Counted from the stretch's first letter, positions 19,684 to 31,860 are shown. The stretch is 64,000 bases of DNA from Coenobita brevimanus (GCA_032717465.1 CM064669.1:51034694-51098693); one strand, 5' to 3'. The notes: generated from the sequence alone by a model not told the origin. Numbers and translations: made by a program.

Positions 19684-22471
19684 AGGTGCTGTATTAGATG
19701 TAACCACAGTGTAGAGACATAAGGACTGCTCCAGGTTTTAGCTTTTTTTTTTTTTTTTTTTAAATAGCAGATCGCTTGCATATTGTTTCGAGCTGAAATG
19801 CCTTTACAGACACGGGTGTGGGAAGAAACCTTGTCCCTCCGTCCACACAAATGTAGCCACTTTAGTCTGGTGATTTTTAACATTTGCCTTGTGAACAAGT
19901 CTCAGATAATGACGGTGGGATGTCTTCGCAAAACACCCTTACACATGGCATATAATGAAAAGCACTAAACCTCATGAAATGTGTAAATTAAAACGGACAA
20001 TGGGACACACTGGCTGCTCAAAACTCACTGATGTCCTGGCTCTGGGACCCAGCCAGGTGAATGCCCTGGTGATGTCACGGGCCAAGGTGATCAGCCATAG
20101 ATGACCAACGCAAAACCTGCCTTGTTTTGGTCCAGGTATAAGCCCTGCTTGAGTCTCTACACTGGATGTAACCATTTGATTGTTGGTTTCCCAATTACCG
20201 AATGAAATATTTTAAGTGACCACAATGATTAAATTGCTAGTTGAAATTGCATGCATAATTAAATTTCACAACGATGAGTATGACGGAGTTCAAGCACACT
20301 CAGATCTTTTACTTCATCTTCTTTAGTACAATGACTTAATCTTATTCATGTGGCTCCCACACAATTCTTTTCAGGTCAGGAGAGGCCAACACAAATTAAG
20401 ATGTTAATGGCATTCGCTAACCCATTCACAAGAAATCACCCGTACATTTAACGAAATCGTGTTGAGGTAGTAAGATTATACCTCAAAATTGCATCACTGG
20501 ATTGATGGGGTTGTTTTTATCATTTCTTGAGTGTCAGGGCGCTCGTAAGTCTGGCAGTGTTGGTTTTGGGATCGGGCGAGTCGTGATAAATAATTTTGTA
20601 TATTGATTAGGTGTGGGAACCCTGTTGCATTGTGTAGGCTGTTGTATGCAAGTCAGAGGTCTGCCCTTCAGCTGTAATGTATTTATGGTAATATGTTGAT
20701 GGAGAACTTATTACAGTGATCAGGTTGTACGAGGCTGTAATAATGCTTTTATCGGTACACAGGTAAGGCTCTGTATTTGCCTTCATCGTAATTTTTTGGT
20801 TTGGCGCTTATTAACTGTACACTGATAATGTTCTATGACTATTACTGTTTAGGATTGGCTTATTTGATTACACGTTAGGTTTTTCATCGTTTAAATGTTC
20901 ACAGCGGAGAACATTTTGCCGTACATGGAATTGGCATACTAGCTGTATCATAAATTTCACTTCAGCAAGCCTTACAGTTGCTGTATCTTAACTGCTGAGC
21001 GATAACGAGAGATCAGTAGAATATGGTACCAGTCACGAAGTGCTGTGGATGCATGACAAGTATTGCCATATTGTCATTAAACCACGGGCAATAGGATGCA
21101 GAAGGGGGAAAATCTACTTTAAAGTGAATGATTTTTTTTTTTTTTCCCTCCATTGTTTGTATGTTTAGAGAACATGGTTTCCACATGATAGACAAGTTGG
21201 CAAAGGTAGTTGGGTTGGCAGTGTATGGGCTGCAAGCTAGTGTATTTATACCTACCCTGACGCCATAGCATAAATGGGGAATTGAGAAGTACAAGTCAGT
21301 GTGGCGGAAATGTTTATAGGTCAAATTAACTCCTTCACTCTGATAACAGACGATTGCTTTCAGCGTGAGATAACGCTTTCGGAACCAGAGGGGTTTAAAA
21401 TTCATCCTTATGTATATTCCGTTTAGCTGTGATGTTTTACTCCTTCACTCCGATGACATTTCGTGCTTCATAAAGGCGATTTTCTTCAGAATAGGTATTT
21501 GCGGGACTGGAGGGATTAAATACATCTTTTATTTCATCCGTTTAGTACGAGAGATCATTCCCAAGCTGAGTAAAATCGCATGGGGGTAACAGGAATATAC
21601 TGTAGAAAGATGTTATTATGCCGAAGGGGTTAAAGATTGACGTTATGTATTGTCCCGAAAAAAAAAAAAAGAAAAGAAAGAACACTTGTATATGACGGTT
21701 TGGTGATGCCCTTATTCTGCTTTGCTATATTTGTTCAGTGTGTTTCGTGAATAATACTGAATTAATGTAGAATATCTGGTCATCTTGCTGCATTTCATGA
21801 TGCAATGCATGGGGAAATTTCATTCATATCCCTGTTACAAACTCGGATGGTCATTGAGAGCAGGAAGGACATGCCGAAAGATGCGTCACACCTCACGTGC
21901 CTACCGAAGATGGAAAAAAAAATAAATTGAAACTGGTGACGTCATGGATGCCGTCAGACGTCAAATAAAGGTGCGTAATTAGGGATGAAAGTAGCATGTG
22001 AGCGTAGTTACACCCCAAGGTCGTAGGAGTATTCAGGCAGTGGTGTTTCTGCAGTTTTATTTTTTAGCATAATTGCAGCTGTGATAATGTAGTAGGTGAA
22101 TAATAATTGAAAATCGCGAGTTTCGGACGCTTTCATTGCACCAGAGAAAACGGGAAATTGTAAAGAGATCGCCAACTATGATATTAAGTCAAACCACTAG
22201 GAATAATTCAATAGACTGTTTGTGGTAGTAATTTTGTGGTTTATTTCGTTTGGATATAATGACAGGACGAAATAGGTGTACATATTCGTAAATATCGGTT
22301 TTTACATGTTTTAGCGGCAAACTCACCGTATTACAGAATTCTGATAACAGATTATCCGTGTTGGTTGAAACTAGTCACGCACATGCATTCACGGAAGCAA
22401 GCTTATATATGAACATTCACCCCACGCACACTTTATCTACCTGTCTCTGTGTTTGTTGTGTGTGTGTATCA

Positions 22472-22472
<1 letters not shown>
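19684..22472. other. Non-coding stretch
   Basis: Mostly AT-rich unique-looking sequence. Contains a D5-like phrase near 21.5-21.65 kb (CTGAGTAAAATCGCATGGGG), a poly-A-like run at about 21660 and a GC-richer block at 20020-20160 with a 67-codon - strand ORF that I could not assign. Confidence 0.5.

Positions 22473-22509
<37 letters not shown>
22473..22509. repeat. CA microsatellite
   Basis: A (CA)n run of about 37 bp. Confidence 0.97.
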
Positions 22510-22510
<1 letters not shown>

Positions 22511-22814
22511 GGTGGATGTCAGCTTGATGTTTATAATCTGTTGCACTATTTATCGATAGATCAGTACCGGTACTCCAGTGAGATGGTATGGTATGCATGT
22601 GGAAATTTTTGGTCTCAGAAGCCATTGTTCTCAGCAATTTATTTTTCCGAATAAGCTTTTTTCTTTTTAAATGTACTTAGTTATCTGAGGCGCTCTGGCC
22701 GGTATTTCGGGATATATATGAAAAAGACATAGAGGGAGTACCAGGGTGAAATACGTATAATAAATCGCCAAGAAACAGGAGCTGCGACGCCTGGAATACC
22801 TGGAATATGTATCT

Positions 22815-23035
22815 TAAGTGATCTGATGGGTAGGGTTGTTAATGACCAGGGATTGGGTAGGGAACGATGACCTATTTTGGGGGGAGGGGGGGAGAGGAAG
22901 GGAAGGCTGAGGATTAGATGGAGGGATATGAGAGGAAGGTGTATATGAAGGGTGTGAGTTGGAGAAAGGGCCACCTAATAACAAGGGAGAGACGGACATA
23001 GAGGCGATTCGTTTGTGGTCACCGCTTATAGATAA
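22815..23035 (+). mobile_element. LT tail copy 6
   Basis: GGAAGGGAAGGCTGAGGATT, GAGTTGGAGAAAGGGCCACC, ACGGACATAGAGGCGATTCG, TTTGTGGTCACCGCTTATAG, then GATAAATAGAT. Confidence 0.75.
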
Positions 23036-23124
23036 ATAGATTCTGGCTACTGTGAAACGAGTTTTTTCATCGTTTCATTGTTCGGAGAAGTGATGGTGGT
23101 GGTGGTGAGACGGAGGTGAAGGTA

Positions 23125-23330
23125 GGCTGTATTCCGTTTGTTTTTGCAGATTCCGTTTATTTCGTCTGACGGAAATGGGCCACTCATAACTTCAATACAG
23201 AGTCGTGGTTTCATGAAATTCATTGAAGCTTAATTATGAATCAGGAATTACTGCTTCATTACTGTGTGAACGAACCCACCAGTCTGACTACACGTGGCCA
23301 TTAGCAGAGCTGAAGCGAGTTTTGGATTTG
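23125..23330. repeat. D3 repeat copy, inverted
   Basis: TTTCGTCTGACGGAAATGGG, ACAGAGTCGTGGTTTCATGA and CCAGTCTGACTACACGTGGC are the reverse complement of the D3 blocks in reversed order. Confidence 0.65.
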
Positions 23331-23405
23331 TCAAGTTAGAATAAAAATGTATGTACTGTAATAAGATATGAGCCACAAAAAAGTAATTTGGTGGAAGGGA
23401 TTAAC

Positions 23406-23816
23406 TACTTTAACTGCACCCTTTTTAATCTATCTTGGCCTGACATTGTCATCTGTCTATGGGATGTAACAGATGATTAACACTAGAATATGGTCAGTTG
23501 CGTAGCCAGGTCTCGTCAGATTAGAGAACCAAGGTGAGGCCAAGTCCTGTTCTGGAGGGGCTCGCTGCTACATATATATATTAACTAGCCCTAAATTTCA
23601 AATGGGAAGGGGGGGGGGAGAGATCTGATTGAGGGGGCCGGGACCTCTCCCTTCAAGGTCTCCTCGTAGCCACGCCACCGATTATGATGTTAGTTATGAA
23701 GTGGTGTAATGGAGAGATGTAGAAGTGTAGCATTGTCTTTTTCTACCACTGAGGTGTGTGAAATAGCTGCAAGAGGACGAAAATCTTGCCCAGATTAAGG
23801 TGAAACAAGTATAGAA
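23406..23816 (+). mobile_element. M1 MITE copy split by a nested element
   Basis: The left part runs to AACACTAGAATATGG (about 23493). The right part resumes at GATTATGATGTTAGTTATGA (23680) and ends GCCCAGATTAAGGTGAAACA. The two halves join into one normal M1 when the nested MITE is removed. Confidence 0.85.
23495..23680. mobile_element. ~186-bp hAT-like MITE nested in M1
   Basis: Ends are imperfect inverted repeats: CAGTTGCGTAGCCAGG on the left and CCTCGTAGCCACGCCACCG on the right (reverse complement CGGTGGCGTGGCTACGAGG). Flanks GAATATGG and GATTATGA agree at 6 of 8 bases, consistent with an 8-bp target duplication. The class label is inference from TIR style and target length. Confidence 0.7.
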
Positions 23817-24166
23817 TATCGTTTATTTATATTGTATTCTTGCGTCCTACTGACGAGTTTCTTTAATTTGGGAAATTTATTGTAGTGAAGGGGTTAATGA
23901 AATTATTCCCGACCCCTCCTGCATGAAAAGTCTTCCCCAGGCTGAGTAAAATCGTCCTGAGGTAACAAAAATAACACGTAAAATACTTCCTGATAATGAT
24001 TTTTTTTTTCTTTACTGGTGACAGTGCGGCAATTATGGTGGTGTGGTGGAAACGCAAGTTGTCATGATGTTCAGGCAGAGGGGCCTGGGGTAGTGACGTG
24101 GCAGGTATTGCTGTGGTGGGATGTATTAGGTTACTTCAGGTGACAGTAACGGTAAGTTGGTAACGG

Positions 24167-24373
24167 TATACTGTACTCTAACGTGACCTAAAATTGCCAT
24201 CGCCATTTTGAATGCAGACCTGTATCTATAGATTGACATGAATATGACCCTAGTCACGAAGAAGTGTCGTGGAGAGGAAATAGAGCCATAGCATTGTCTT
24301 TTTCTGCCACTGAGCTACGTGAAATAAGTTGTAAAAGGACGGAAATCAAGGTCAGGCTAAGGTGAAAGCATCA
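24167..24373 (+). mobile_element. M1 MITE copy
   Basis: GTATACTGTACTCTAACGTG at the left, CCTAGTCACGAAGAAGTGTC in the core, CACTGAGCTACGTGAAATAA, and GGTCAGGCTAAGGTGAAAGC at the right. Confidence 0.85.
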
Positions 24374-24480
24374 TGGCGTGGGTGTGGTGAGGAATGGACT
24401 GAAACGTTTACAGGTAAAACATATTATTTTGTGATGAAAACCTGTGATAAGAATGGTGATGGAAGAGTCATAATACCAGA

Positions 24481-24527
24481 GTTATTGACGAAAATCTGGG
24501 CCAAGTCAAGGTGAAAGCACCGTAGCG
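24481..24527 (+). mobile_element. M1 right-end fragment
   Basis: GACGAAAATCTGGGCCAAGT followed by CAAGGTGAAAGCACCGTAG, an isolated copy of the right terminus about 110 bp after a full copy. Confidence 0.7.
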
Positions 24528-25221
24528 TGGGTGTGGTGATGGGATACATGTGTCTGAAACATTTAAAGGTAGAACATTTTTATTTTCTGTGATGAAAATT
24601 TGTGATAAAATATTAATGAAAGATGCCGCATCACCGTGAAGTTATTGTGCCTACTACAGCTTTGCCGTATTTACTAGCTACCGGTAAGTAATAGTGGTTT
24701 CCATTTGTAACGATAGTAAGCTAGATTAACAGCATTATTTAAGTTCGGTAATAATGTGCTGACAGCGGTGATGGGTACTTTACATCTAAAATATAGGCCA
24801 TTTTTGCAGAGGTAGGATGTTTGTTCTGTACCCATGTCTAACCCTGCCCCAACAGTCCAACAAAACCTACAGTAACTTAGACCCTCCTTGAAAAGAAAAA
24901 GTGACAAACTCCGCTTCAGCTTGGGTGTAGCTTTTACAGTAATATATAATTCTAACCCAGCCATAACAGTCTAACCAAGCCTAACCTACACTCTCCTGGG
25001 AAAGAAATGGTGGCAAATACGACTGCGGTTCGGGAATTTAGTAATGTTTATGACCAGGGGAAATGTGGATGAGTGCGTGTCTGTGGCGAGATACCCGTAA
25101 GCACTGGAGATTATCCCTTACATCTTATCAAGGTGTTTTAGGTGTGGTGCGTCGCCTTCCCTCGCACTGTAGATGGTTTGTTCTCCGTGTAATAAAACTG
25201 GGCCGCTCTGAGAACTTGAAT
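24528..25221. other. Non-coding stretch
   Basis: A weak internal duplication at about 24820-24920 and 24955-25050 (TCTAACCCAGCC/ACCAAGCCTAACC phrases). No gene seen. Confidence 0.5.
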
Positions 25222-25335
25222 ACTATACTATGGCTGCGTGGAAATCACTGAGGTTACGCGGTCGGAATGAGTCTCCTTGGTTACTAGTCAGATCAGCCCT
25301 CCAGTCTGACTACACCTGGCCATTAACTGAGCACA
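25222..25335. repeat. D3 repeat copy, inverted, partial
   Basis: GAATGAGTCTCCTTGGTTAC, TAGTCAGATCAGCCC and CAGTCTGACTACACCTGGCC. Confidence 0.7.
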
Positions 25336-25429
25336 GAGGCGTTACCGGTACAGATCTTTTTCAGGATAAAGGCACACTATTAACCCACACATCTTATTTG
25401 GGGGGCATCCGGAATTTACCTTAGTCTGT

Positions 25430-25640
25430 TTTCTTGGGTGTAGTTTTGTTATAGTTAATGTAGATAATCCTTAGTTTGTGTCAGTAGATTATCTTTGTGT
25501 TTGGCTTCATTAAAATAGATTATCTTTGTGTTTAGTTGCATTACATTATACTATCCTTGTGTTTTAGTTTTATTACAATTTATTTTCCCTGTGTTTAGTG
25601 TTATTACATCTCTGTGTTTATTTTTATTACGTTAGATTAA
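25430..25640. repeat. ~40-bp degenerate tandem repeat
   Basis: Five irregular copies of AGATTATCTTTGTGTTTAGT followed by a TATTAC-type segment. Confidence 0.75.
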
Positions 25641-26290
25641 TCCATTCAGCTCGAGGGTAATATCTTCCTTTTATTCTTGCAAGTACCGAAGTTATTTAAA
25701 GGAGGACCCCAGTAGTTAAGGGGTGAATGAAGGATCTGTTTTAACTGCAGATAGAAAATATTTAACTTCAGATACAAAATATTTAACCAGATGGAAAATT
25801 CTCAAGTACAGTTAAATAGCCGTATTGTTGCAGGAATAAAATCAGATAAGTCCTCGGGCTGAAGTTATTTTTTCCTCAGTATTTGGTTGCCATTTTATTA
25901 CTAATTTTGTAGTCTTGTGTAGCTGTTTTAAGTTACAGTACTATGGCCTGTTTTGTATTTTTTCTTTTGCTGTTAAAATGGTTGTCTCATTATTTAGCAA
26001 CTATTTTCTTATAGTTTACTTGTAGTTCTTTGTAGCTGTGTCATATTCTAGAGTACTGTAGCCTGTGTGTATTATTTTTTATATTTTCTTTTGCTCCTTG
26101 TCACTTGCACTCATACCTTATTTAGTTCACTTAATTTGGCTTAAGATTCTGGTGTCACTAGAAGGCTGAGTGCTTTTGCTATAATTAACATCAGCTCTTG
26201 TTTATTTAAGTTGAGTCTTATATTTTCTTTTGCTGCTTTATTTATAATGTTGTGTTCACAGTCTGCCAACTTTGTTTTGAAGTGATCTCA
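25641..26290. other. AT-rich non-coding stretch
   Basis: TTTTCTTTTGCTG-type phrases recur at about 25965, 26090 and 26225, a very decayed repeat. No gene seen. Confidence 0.5.
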
Positions 26291-27278
<988 letters not shown>

Positions 27279-27382
27279 GATAATGAGAGGAAGTGAAAGG
27301 GAGGTTGCATGGTGACTGGCGTGTGGTGATTGTGGTGAAGGTGGTGGTGGTGGTGATGGTGATGCCGAGACTTGTAGGGAGG

Positions 27383-27431
27383 ATGGCCACATGCAAGTAC
27401 CAGGCAGTGCCCCTTGTCCTGCTGTCACCAG
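27383..27431 (+). CDS. Possible alternative first exon with signal-like start
   Basis: ATG 27383 has A at -3 and G at +4 and opens a 17-codon piece, MATCKYQAVPLVLLSPG, ending at donor CCAG/gtatag (27432) in phase 1, which is the phase E3 needs. The hydrophobic QAVPLVLL core resembles the start of a signal peptide. The reading frame continues upstream through a GTG repeat (Val-rich) with further in-frame ATGs, so the start and even the coding nature are uncertain. This is a short, unreplicated signal next to low-complexity DNA. Confidence 0.22.
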
Positions 27432-27504
27432 GTATAGTGATTGAGTTGCGTACCAGGGATGTGGTGTTGGGGAGAGGGAGGCTTGTAAGGGAGTATATCA
27501 CGCC

Positions 27505-27700
27505 ACAACACAGCACAGCACATCATTTTACAGCACAGTATAGCATAGCATAGCACAGCACAGCGCAGTACAGAATACCACGCCACACCACACCACACTA
27601 CAATACAACATAATACAATGCAGTAAGTTACAGTGCATCACACCACGCCACACTTACACCACATACCGCGAAAAGTTACACGCCACACACTAATCACCTA
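27505..27700. repeat. CACAGCA/CACCACA degenerate repeat
   Basis: AGCATAGCATAGCACAGCAC passing into CACCACACCACACTACAATA. No coding signal. Confidence 0.85.
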
Positions 27701-27806
27701 GCCAGGTTGCTTACTACACCACATGCATACAGCCAAAAGTCACGTACTTCTGTAAGTTCACGTATTTCATTGTATAAGATTATGTGTGTCTGTACTTCTC
27801 ATGATT

Positions 27807-28021
27807 CACGTGCGTATATGATAGTTGAATTCACGTATTATTTACTGTAACTTCACGTGGATAGTCACAAAATTCACGTGCGTATTCTGCTGTAAAATCA
27901 TGTGCGTGTTTCACAGTAAATTCACGTGCAAATTTTCACCTAGAAGAATTTACGGACGTGCATGCTCAGGAACCGATACAGCCACGTGCAGCTTTTCCTA
28001 CGTGCAGTGCAGATTCACGTG
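27807..28021. promoter_or_regulatory. Cluster of six CACGTG E-boxes
   Basis: Palindromic CACGTG occurs at 27807, 27854, 27875, 27923, 27983 and 28016, mostly as TTCACGTG, with near-misses (CACGTA) from about 27740. CACGTG is the binding site of bHLH proteins such as CLOCK/CYCLE and Myc/Max. Whether this is a regulatory site or simply a degenerate tandem repeat that happens to carry the motif cannot be told from sequence alone. Confidence 0.35.
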
Positions 28022-28066
28022 GAACTAAATTACTCCGTGTTTAACTCCCTGAGACAGACGACGGCC

Positions 28067-28199
<133 letters not shown>

Positions 28200-28457
28200 A
28201 CCGCCAATTTTTGCAGGTAACATTTAATTTATCTGATGATTTATTTATTTACTAAACGGAGCCCTCTAGTAGTGAAGGTGCTAATAAAACAGTAACCCTT
28301 CCAGTTCGTAAAGTGTTATAAAACCTCCGCAATAAGGAAATATATCAAAGAAAACGTTGTTGTTGAAGCATGGAGTGCAGGAAGGAATGTGGGTTACGTA
28401 TGTTATGGAATAGTGATGACAGCGTGCGCGTGAACATTAAACAGCACATCCATTGAG

Positions 28458-28734
28458 AGGTGATGATGGTGGTGGTAGTGACGATGGTGATGGTGATGAC
28501 GATGATGATGGTGGTGGTGATGACGATGATGATGGTGGTGGTGGTGGTGGTGATGACGATGGTGGTGGTGGTGATGATGATGATGGTGGTGGTGATGACG
28601 ATGGTGATGGTGGTGATGATGACGATGATGGTGGTGGTGGTAATGATGACGATGATGGTGGTAGTGGTAATAATAATAATAATAATAACAACAATAATAA
28701 TAATAATAATAATAACAATAATAATAATAATAAT
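28458..28734. repeat. GGT/GAT mosaic passing into AAT
   Basis: (GGT)n and (GAT)n/(GAC) blocks alternate to about 28668, then (AAT)n with AAC interruptions. All ORFs here (poly-Val, poly-Asp/Gly, poly-His) are artefacts. Confidence 0.97.
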
Positions 28735-29112
28735 GTACAAGTATATCTGTTAATCGATAAGGTAATGGCAATATTCTGGGGGGGGAAAAAATCTTCTGAC
28801 CGGATGTATTTGTAGTAATAAACAGGTAATAATGAAAGCAATAAGACCGTGGGCGACATTAAAAATAACCGATATATGCGTGAAAATAAGAATAGTGCGA
28901 TGGCGGAAAACGAAAAAAAAAAAAAACATTTAGTATAAGGATTACAGTATTAATTAAAGACAATGAAAAAAAACTGATAGCTACGTGAAAATAATAACAA
29001 AGATGAAGAGCGACAAAAAGATGTACGTGATAATAAATACCGTCTTTAATATTTACGTTTGTGTACCCTCATGAATGGCGTTACGTCATCTAAAAACCTC
29101 CAATTATCTCTT
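28735..29112. other. Non-coding stretch
   Basis: AT-rich; a short A-run near 28915. Nothing else recognised. Confidence 0.6.
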
Positions 29113-29285
29113 ATGAACCGCACCTGTGGTAGAAGGCGTTAGGAAAAGTACACTGTGGTGGTTTGGCCATGTGGAGAGGATGGAGGGCGAGAGACTAACG
29201 AGGAGAGAGTATGTGAGTGAGGTGGAGGAGGGGGGTGGGAAGGGAAGGCCGAAGATGAGATGGTGGGATGGGGTGGAGAGGTATA
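29113..29285 (+). mobile_element. LT copy 7: LINE C-terminal coding tail
   Basis: Translates as STLWWFGHVERMEGERLTRR, then YVSEVEEGG, KGRPKMRWWDGV. The pattern WFGHVERM ... RLT ... GRPRMRW is the common C-terminal end of reverse transcriptase proteins of several LINE clades. Only about 55 codons survive. The 3' part typical of the other copies is missing, and an M1 element starts at its end. Confidence 0.85.
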
Positions 29286-29513
29286 TGAATATGGTACTAG
29301 TCACGAAGAAGTGCTGTGGAAAGGATACAGGGCCGTAGTATGATCTTTCATGAGTTGTAACAGTATAGTGTCAATATAATACGGTGCTAGTCACGAAGAA
29401 GTGCTATGGAAAGGATGGAGGGGTGTAGTGTGGTCTTTGTCTGTCACTGGGCGACGTGAAATAAGGTGCAGAGGGACGAAAATCTGGGTCAGGTTAAGGT
29501 GAAAGAACTATGA
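29286..29513 (+). mobile_element. M1 MITE copy with duplicated core
   Basis: ACTAGTCACGAAGAAGTGCT occurs at about 29299 and GCTAGTCACGAAGAAGTGCT at about 29385. The right end GGTCAGGTTAAGGTGAAAGA is present; the left end is missing at the junction with LT. Confidence 0.85.
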
Positions 29514-29571
29514 TTATGTCCCTGTGGAGAGGTGTGATTGAGTGCGGTGGGGGGAGGTGGGAGGATGAATA

Positions 29572-29576
<5 letters not shown>

Positions 29577-29639
<63 letters not shown>
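29577..29639. repeat. TG microsatellite
   Basis: An uninterrupted (TG)n run of about 63 bp. Confidence 0.97.
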
Positions 29640-29640
<1 letters not shown>

Positions 29641-29854
29641 TAGCTCCGCCGCCCAGTTTATACCAGTGCCACCACATGAAGGCTCCCCCCTCTCTAGCAC
29701 CGATCTTAGTGTAAATAAACCCGAATACGTAGGCATAACAGGGCGTAACAGTGTCCACATACCGCAGTGAAGTGTGAAGCCGTGTAATGTTTTGAACAAG
29801 CCTCCTCACTTTCCTTCCTGCCGTGCTGCTCAACCCCCTGAATTCTGACTTCGT

Positions 29855-30090
29855 AGAACTTTTTAATAAGCGATTTAGTTTGCGTTGTATTCCTTCATAT
29901 TGCCGTATTCACGTTGGCATCAGAAGGCCTCCTAGCACTTTTTCCGAAGCGATTTATTTTGCATAGTACAACTTGATAATTTTGTAATGTTTATGCTTTT
30001 CCAAATTTGACATAATTTTTGTCAGTAACATACATGATGTGAAGGTAAAATAAATCGCTTAAGAATTAGTGTTGCGAACGCTTCCTGTAT
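29855..30090. mobile_element. M2 MITE copy
   Basis: TTTTTAATAAGCGATTTAGT on the left and GGTAAAATAAATCGCTTAAG plus AATTAGTGTTGCGAACG on the right are inverted. A second left-end block (TTTTTCCGAAGCGATTTATT) at about 29940 shows a duplicated left end. Confidence 0.8.
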
Positions 30091-30199
30091 ACCTTTGTAA
30101 ATTTGGCATAGTTTGCTTTAGTAACACATGAAGGGATATTAAGATATGTTAGGCAATATCAGTCACAGAAAAAATAGTGTTTGGAAAGTTCTGAAGCCT

Positions 30200-30712
30200 A
30201 TACTCTTTTCACTTTAACTTGGCGTAAATTAGCCGTCTCCTTCTTGAATGCTTAGTTGAGCGGTTAACACAGGAATATGGTACTAGTCACGAAGAAGTGC
30301 TACAGAAAGAGTGTCGGGTCCAAGTATTGTCTGATTCTGCCATTGAGGTGGGAGAAACATGCTATAAAAAAAAAAGCGAAAACTTTATCTTGAATGCATA
30401 GGTATAAGAGATTAACACAAGAATATGGTGCTAGTCACGAAAAAGTGCTATAGAAAGGATGTAAGGTTAAAATATTGTCTGATTCTGCCACTGAACTACG
30501 AGGAACGTGCTGCAAAAAGACGAAATTTTGTCATCTCGTCTTTAATGCGTAGCTGTTAGAAGAAATTAACAGAAAAAATATGATGCTAGTCACGAAGAAG
30601 TGCATTAGAAAGGATGTGGGGTCGAAGCATCGTATGATTCTGCCATTGATGTACGAGAAACATTCTGCAAAAAGACGAAATTTTCCGCCAAGTCAAGGTG
30701 AATGATCTATAG
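30200..30712 (+). mobile_element. M1 MITE copy with triplicated core
   Basis: Left terminus CTATACTCTTTTCACTTTAA and right terminus GCCAAGTCAAGGTGAATGAT frame three ~160-bp core units. CTAGTCACGAAGAAGTGC-type sequence occurs at about 30281, 30431 and 30588, each followed by TTGTCTGATTCTGCCA or a close variant and by GACGAAA-like sequence. Units differ by many substitutions, so the expansion is old. Confidence 0.88.
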
Positions 30713-30854
30713 GAGAATGTCACCCGCTGTCAACGCACTGGCTGCTCCCCTCTCGTCACACAGTCGAGCAGAAAATTACCCACGTCTCCGGTTAGGGGAG
30801 TGCGCAACAATTCCCTGTGTCGAATTATTGCATCGGATCCAAGTACCATATGAC

Positions 30855-30886
<32 letters not shown>

Positions 30887-31566
30887 TGAAACAGATCATA
30901 ACTACACCCTATTTCCTTCGTTTCCAAGCTATTCGAAGATGCATTAGTAGATAATTCACTTCAGCTCCGAATGTGTTTTAATCGCGTATGGTCCAGGTGA
31001 TAAGCTCGGAAGAAATTTTGTATATATAGGTACTGCAAATGAAGAAGGAAATCATAATTATGCCGTCTTTCCTTAATTTTCAAGATATTCGGTGATACAT
31101 TAGCAGGAAATTAACTCCAAATCCATGTGTGTTTTAATTGTATCTGATTAATGTGCCTTATAGCCCAAGTACAAAGACATTTCTTGTTGAAACTGAAATA
31201 TAAACTGTAGAAGCAATAGTTGCGACTTTCCTTCAAGATATCCGGTGGTACATTAGCATAGACTTCACCCCAGTTTCGTATTTCTTATAACCCAGTCTGA
31301 TCGAAACGCCGTCAAATCACAGAAGACAAGAAAGAAGTGAAATATAAAGAAAGAAGTAATCATTATTTCTATCCCTCTGAGTATGAGTGCACACTATTAT
31401 GTGGGATGAAAGTTAAATACATGCAACGGTAATTTTCGAAGCGTGTGATGACATAGAACGTGTTTGAATTTTATGTATCGATGCTGACTACAGTTTGTAA
31501 TGTGGGATGCAGGCTATGGACAGTGAATCAAATAAGCATTGGCATCCTTACTGCACGTATCTTTCT
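30713..31566. other. Non-coding stretch
   Basis: A (GA)n run at 30862-30886; ATTTTCAAGATATTCGGTGA-like phrases recur at about 30925, 31075 and 31225, a decayed ~150-bp repeat. No gene seen. Confidence 0.55.
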
Positions 31567-31860
31567 GAAACATAGAGGAAGTATTGTGGTAAATGGGACA
31601 CCTTGTGATTGTACATGCTGATAGTGTCCTTGGTAATTATTAGGACTCTAAATTGCATAAAACTTCATATATTGGATGCTGTATTTTCTGTGGCATCGGG
31701 TTAAAAGATTCTTATGTGTCTGCAGAATTCGGTCATTTCCACATCCATCGGCCTCAGGGGTGCAGTACTTTCGTGATGGACTGTGCATGTAACGAGAGAA
31801 CATGGCCGGCTTTTTTTTTGTATCGTTACTGACTACATGCAGCAATGTGGGATGCTGGTT
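31567..31860. repeat. D6 repeat copy without LINE
   Basis: GATAGTGTCCTTGGTAATTA, CTAAATTGCATAAAACTTCA, CTTATGTGTCTGCAGAATTC and TTTCCACATCCATCGGCC follow the same order as the sequences on the two sides of the LJ insertion at 7.6 and 10.5 kb. It carries only one minisatellite-like unit. Flanking GTATCGATGCTGACTACA (31475) and GTATCGTTACTGACTACA (31820) form a direct repeat. Confidence 0.75.

Noticed and set aside
19972..20175. 67-codon - strand ORF in a GC-richer block
   Set aside because: It looks slightly coding-like but has no splice sites, no recognisable motif and no neighbour; possibly part of an unclassified repeat.
28453..28815. Asp/Gly-rich 120-codon ORF
   Set aside because: Only a translation of the GAT/GGT repeat.
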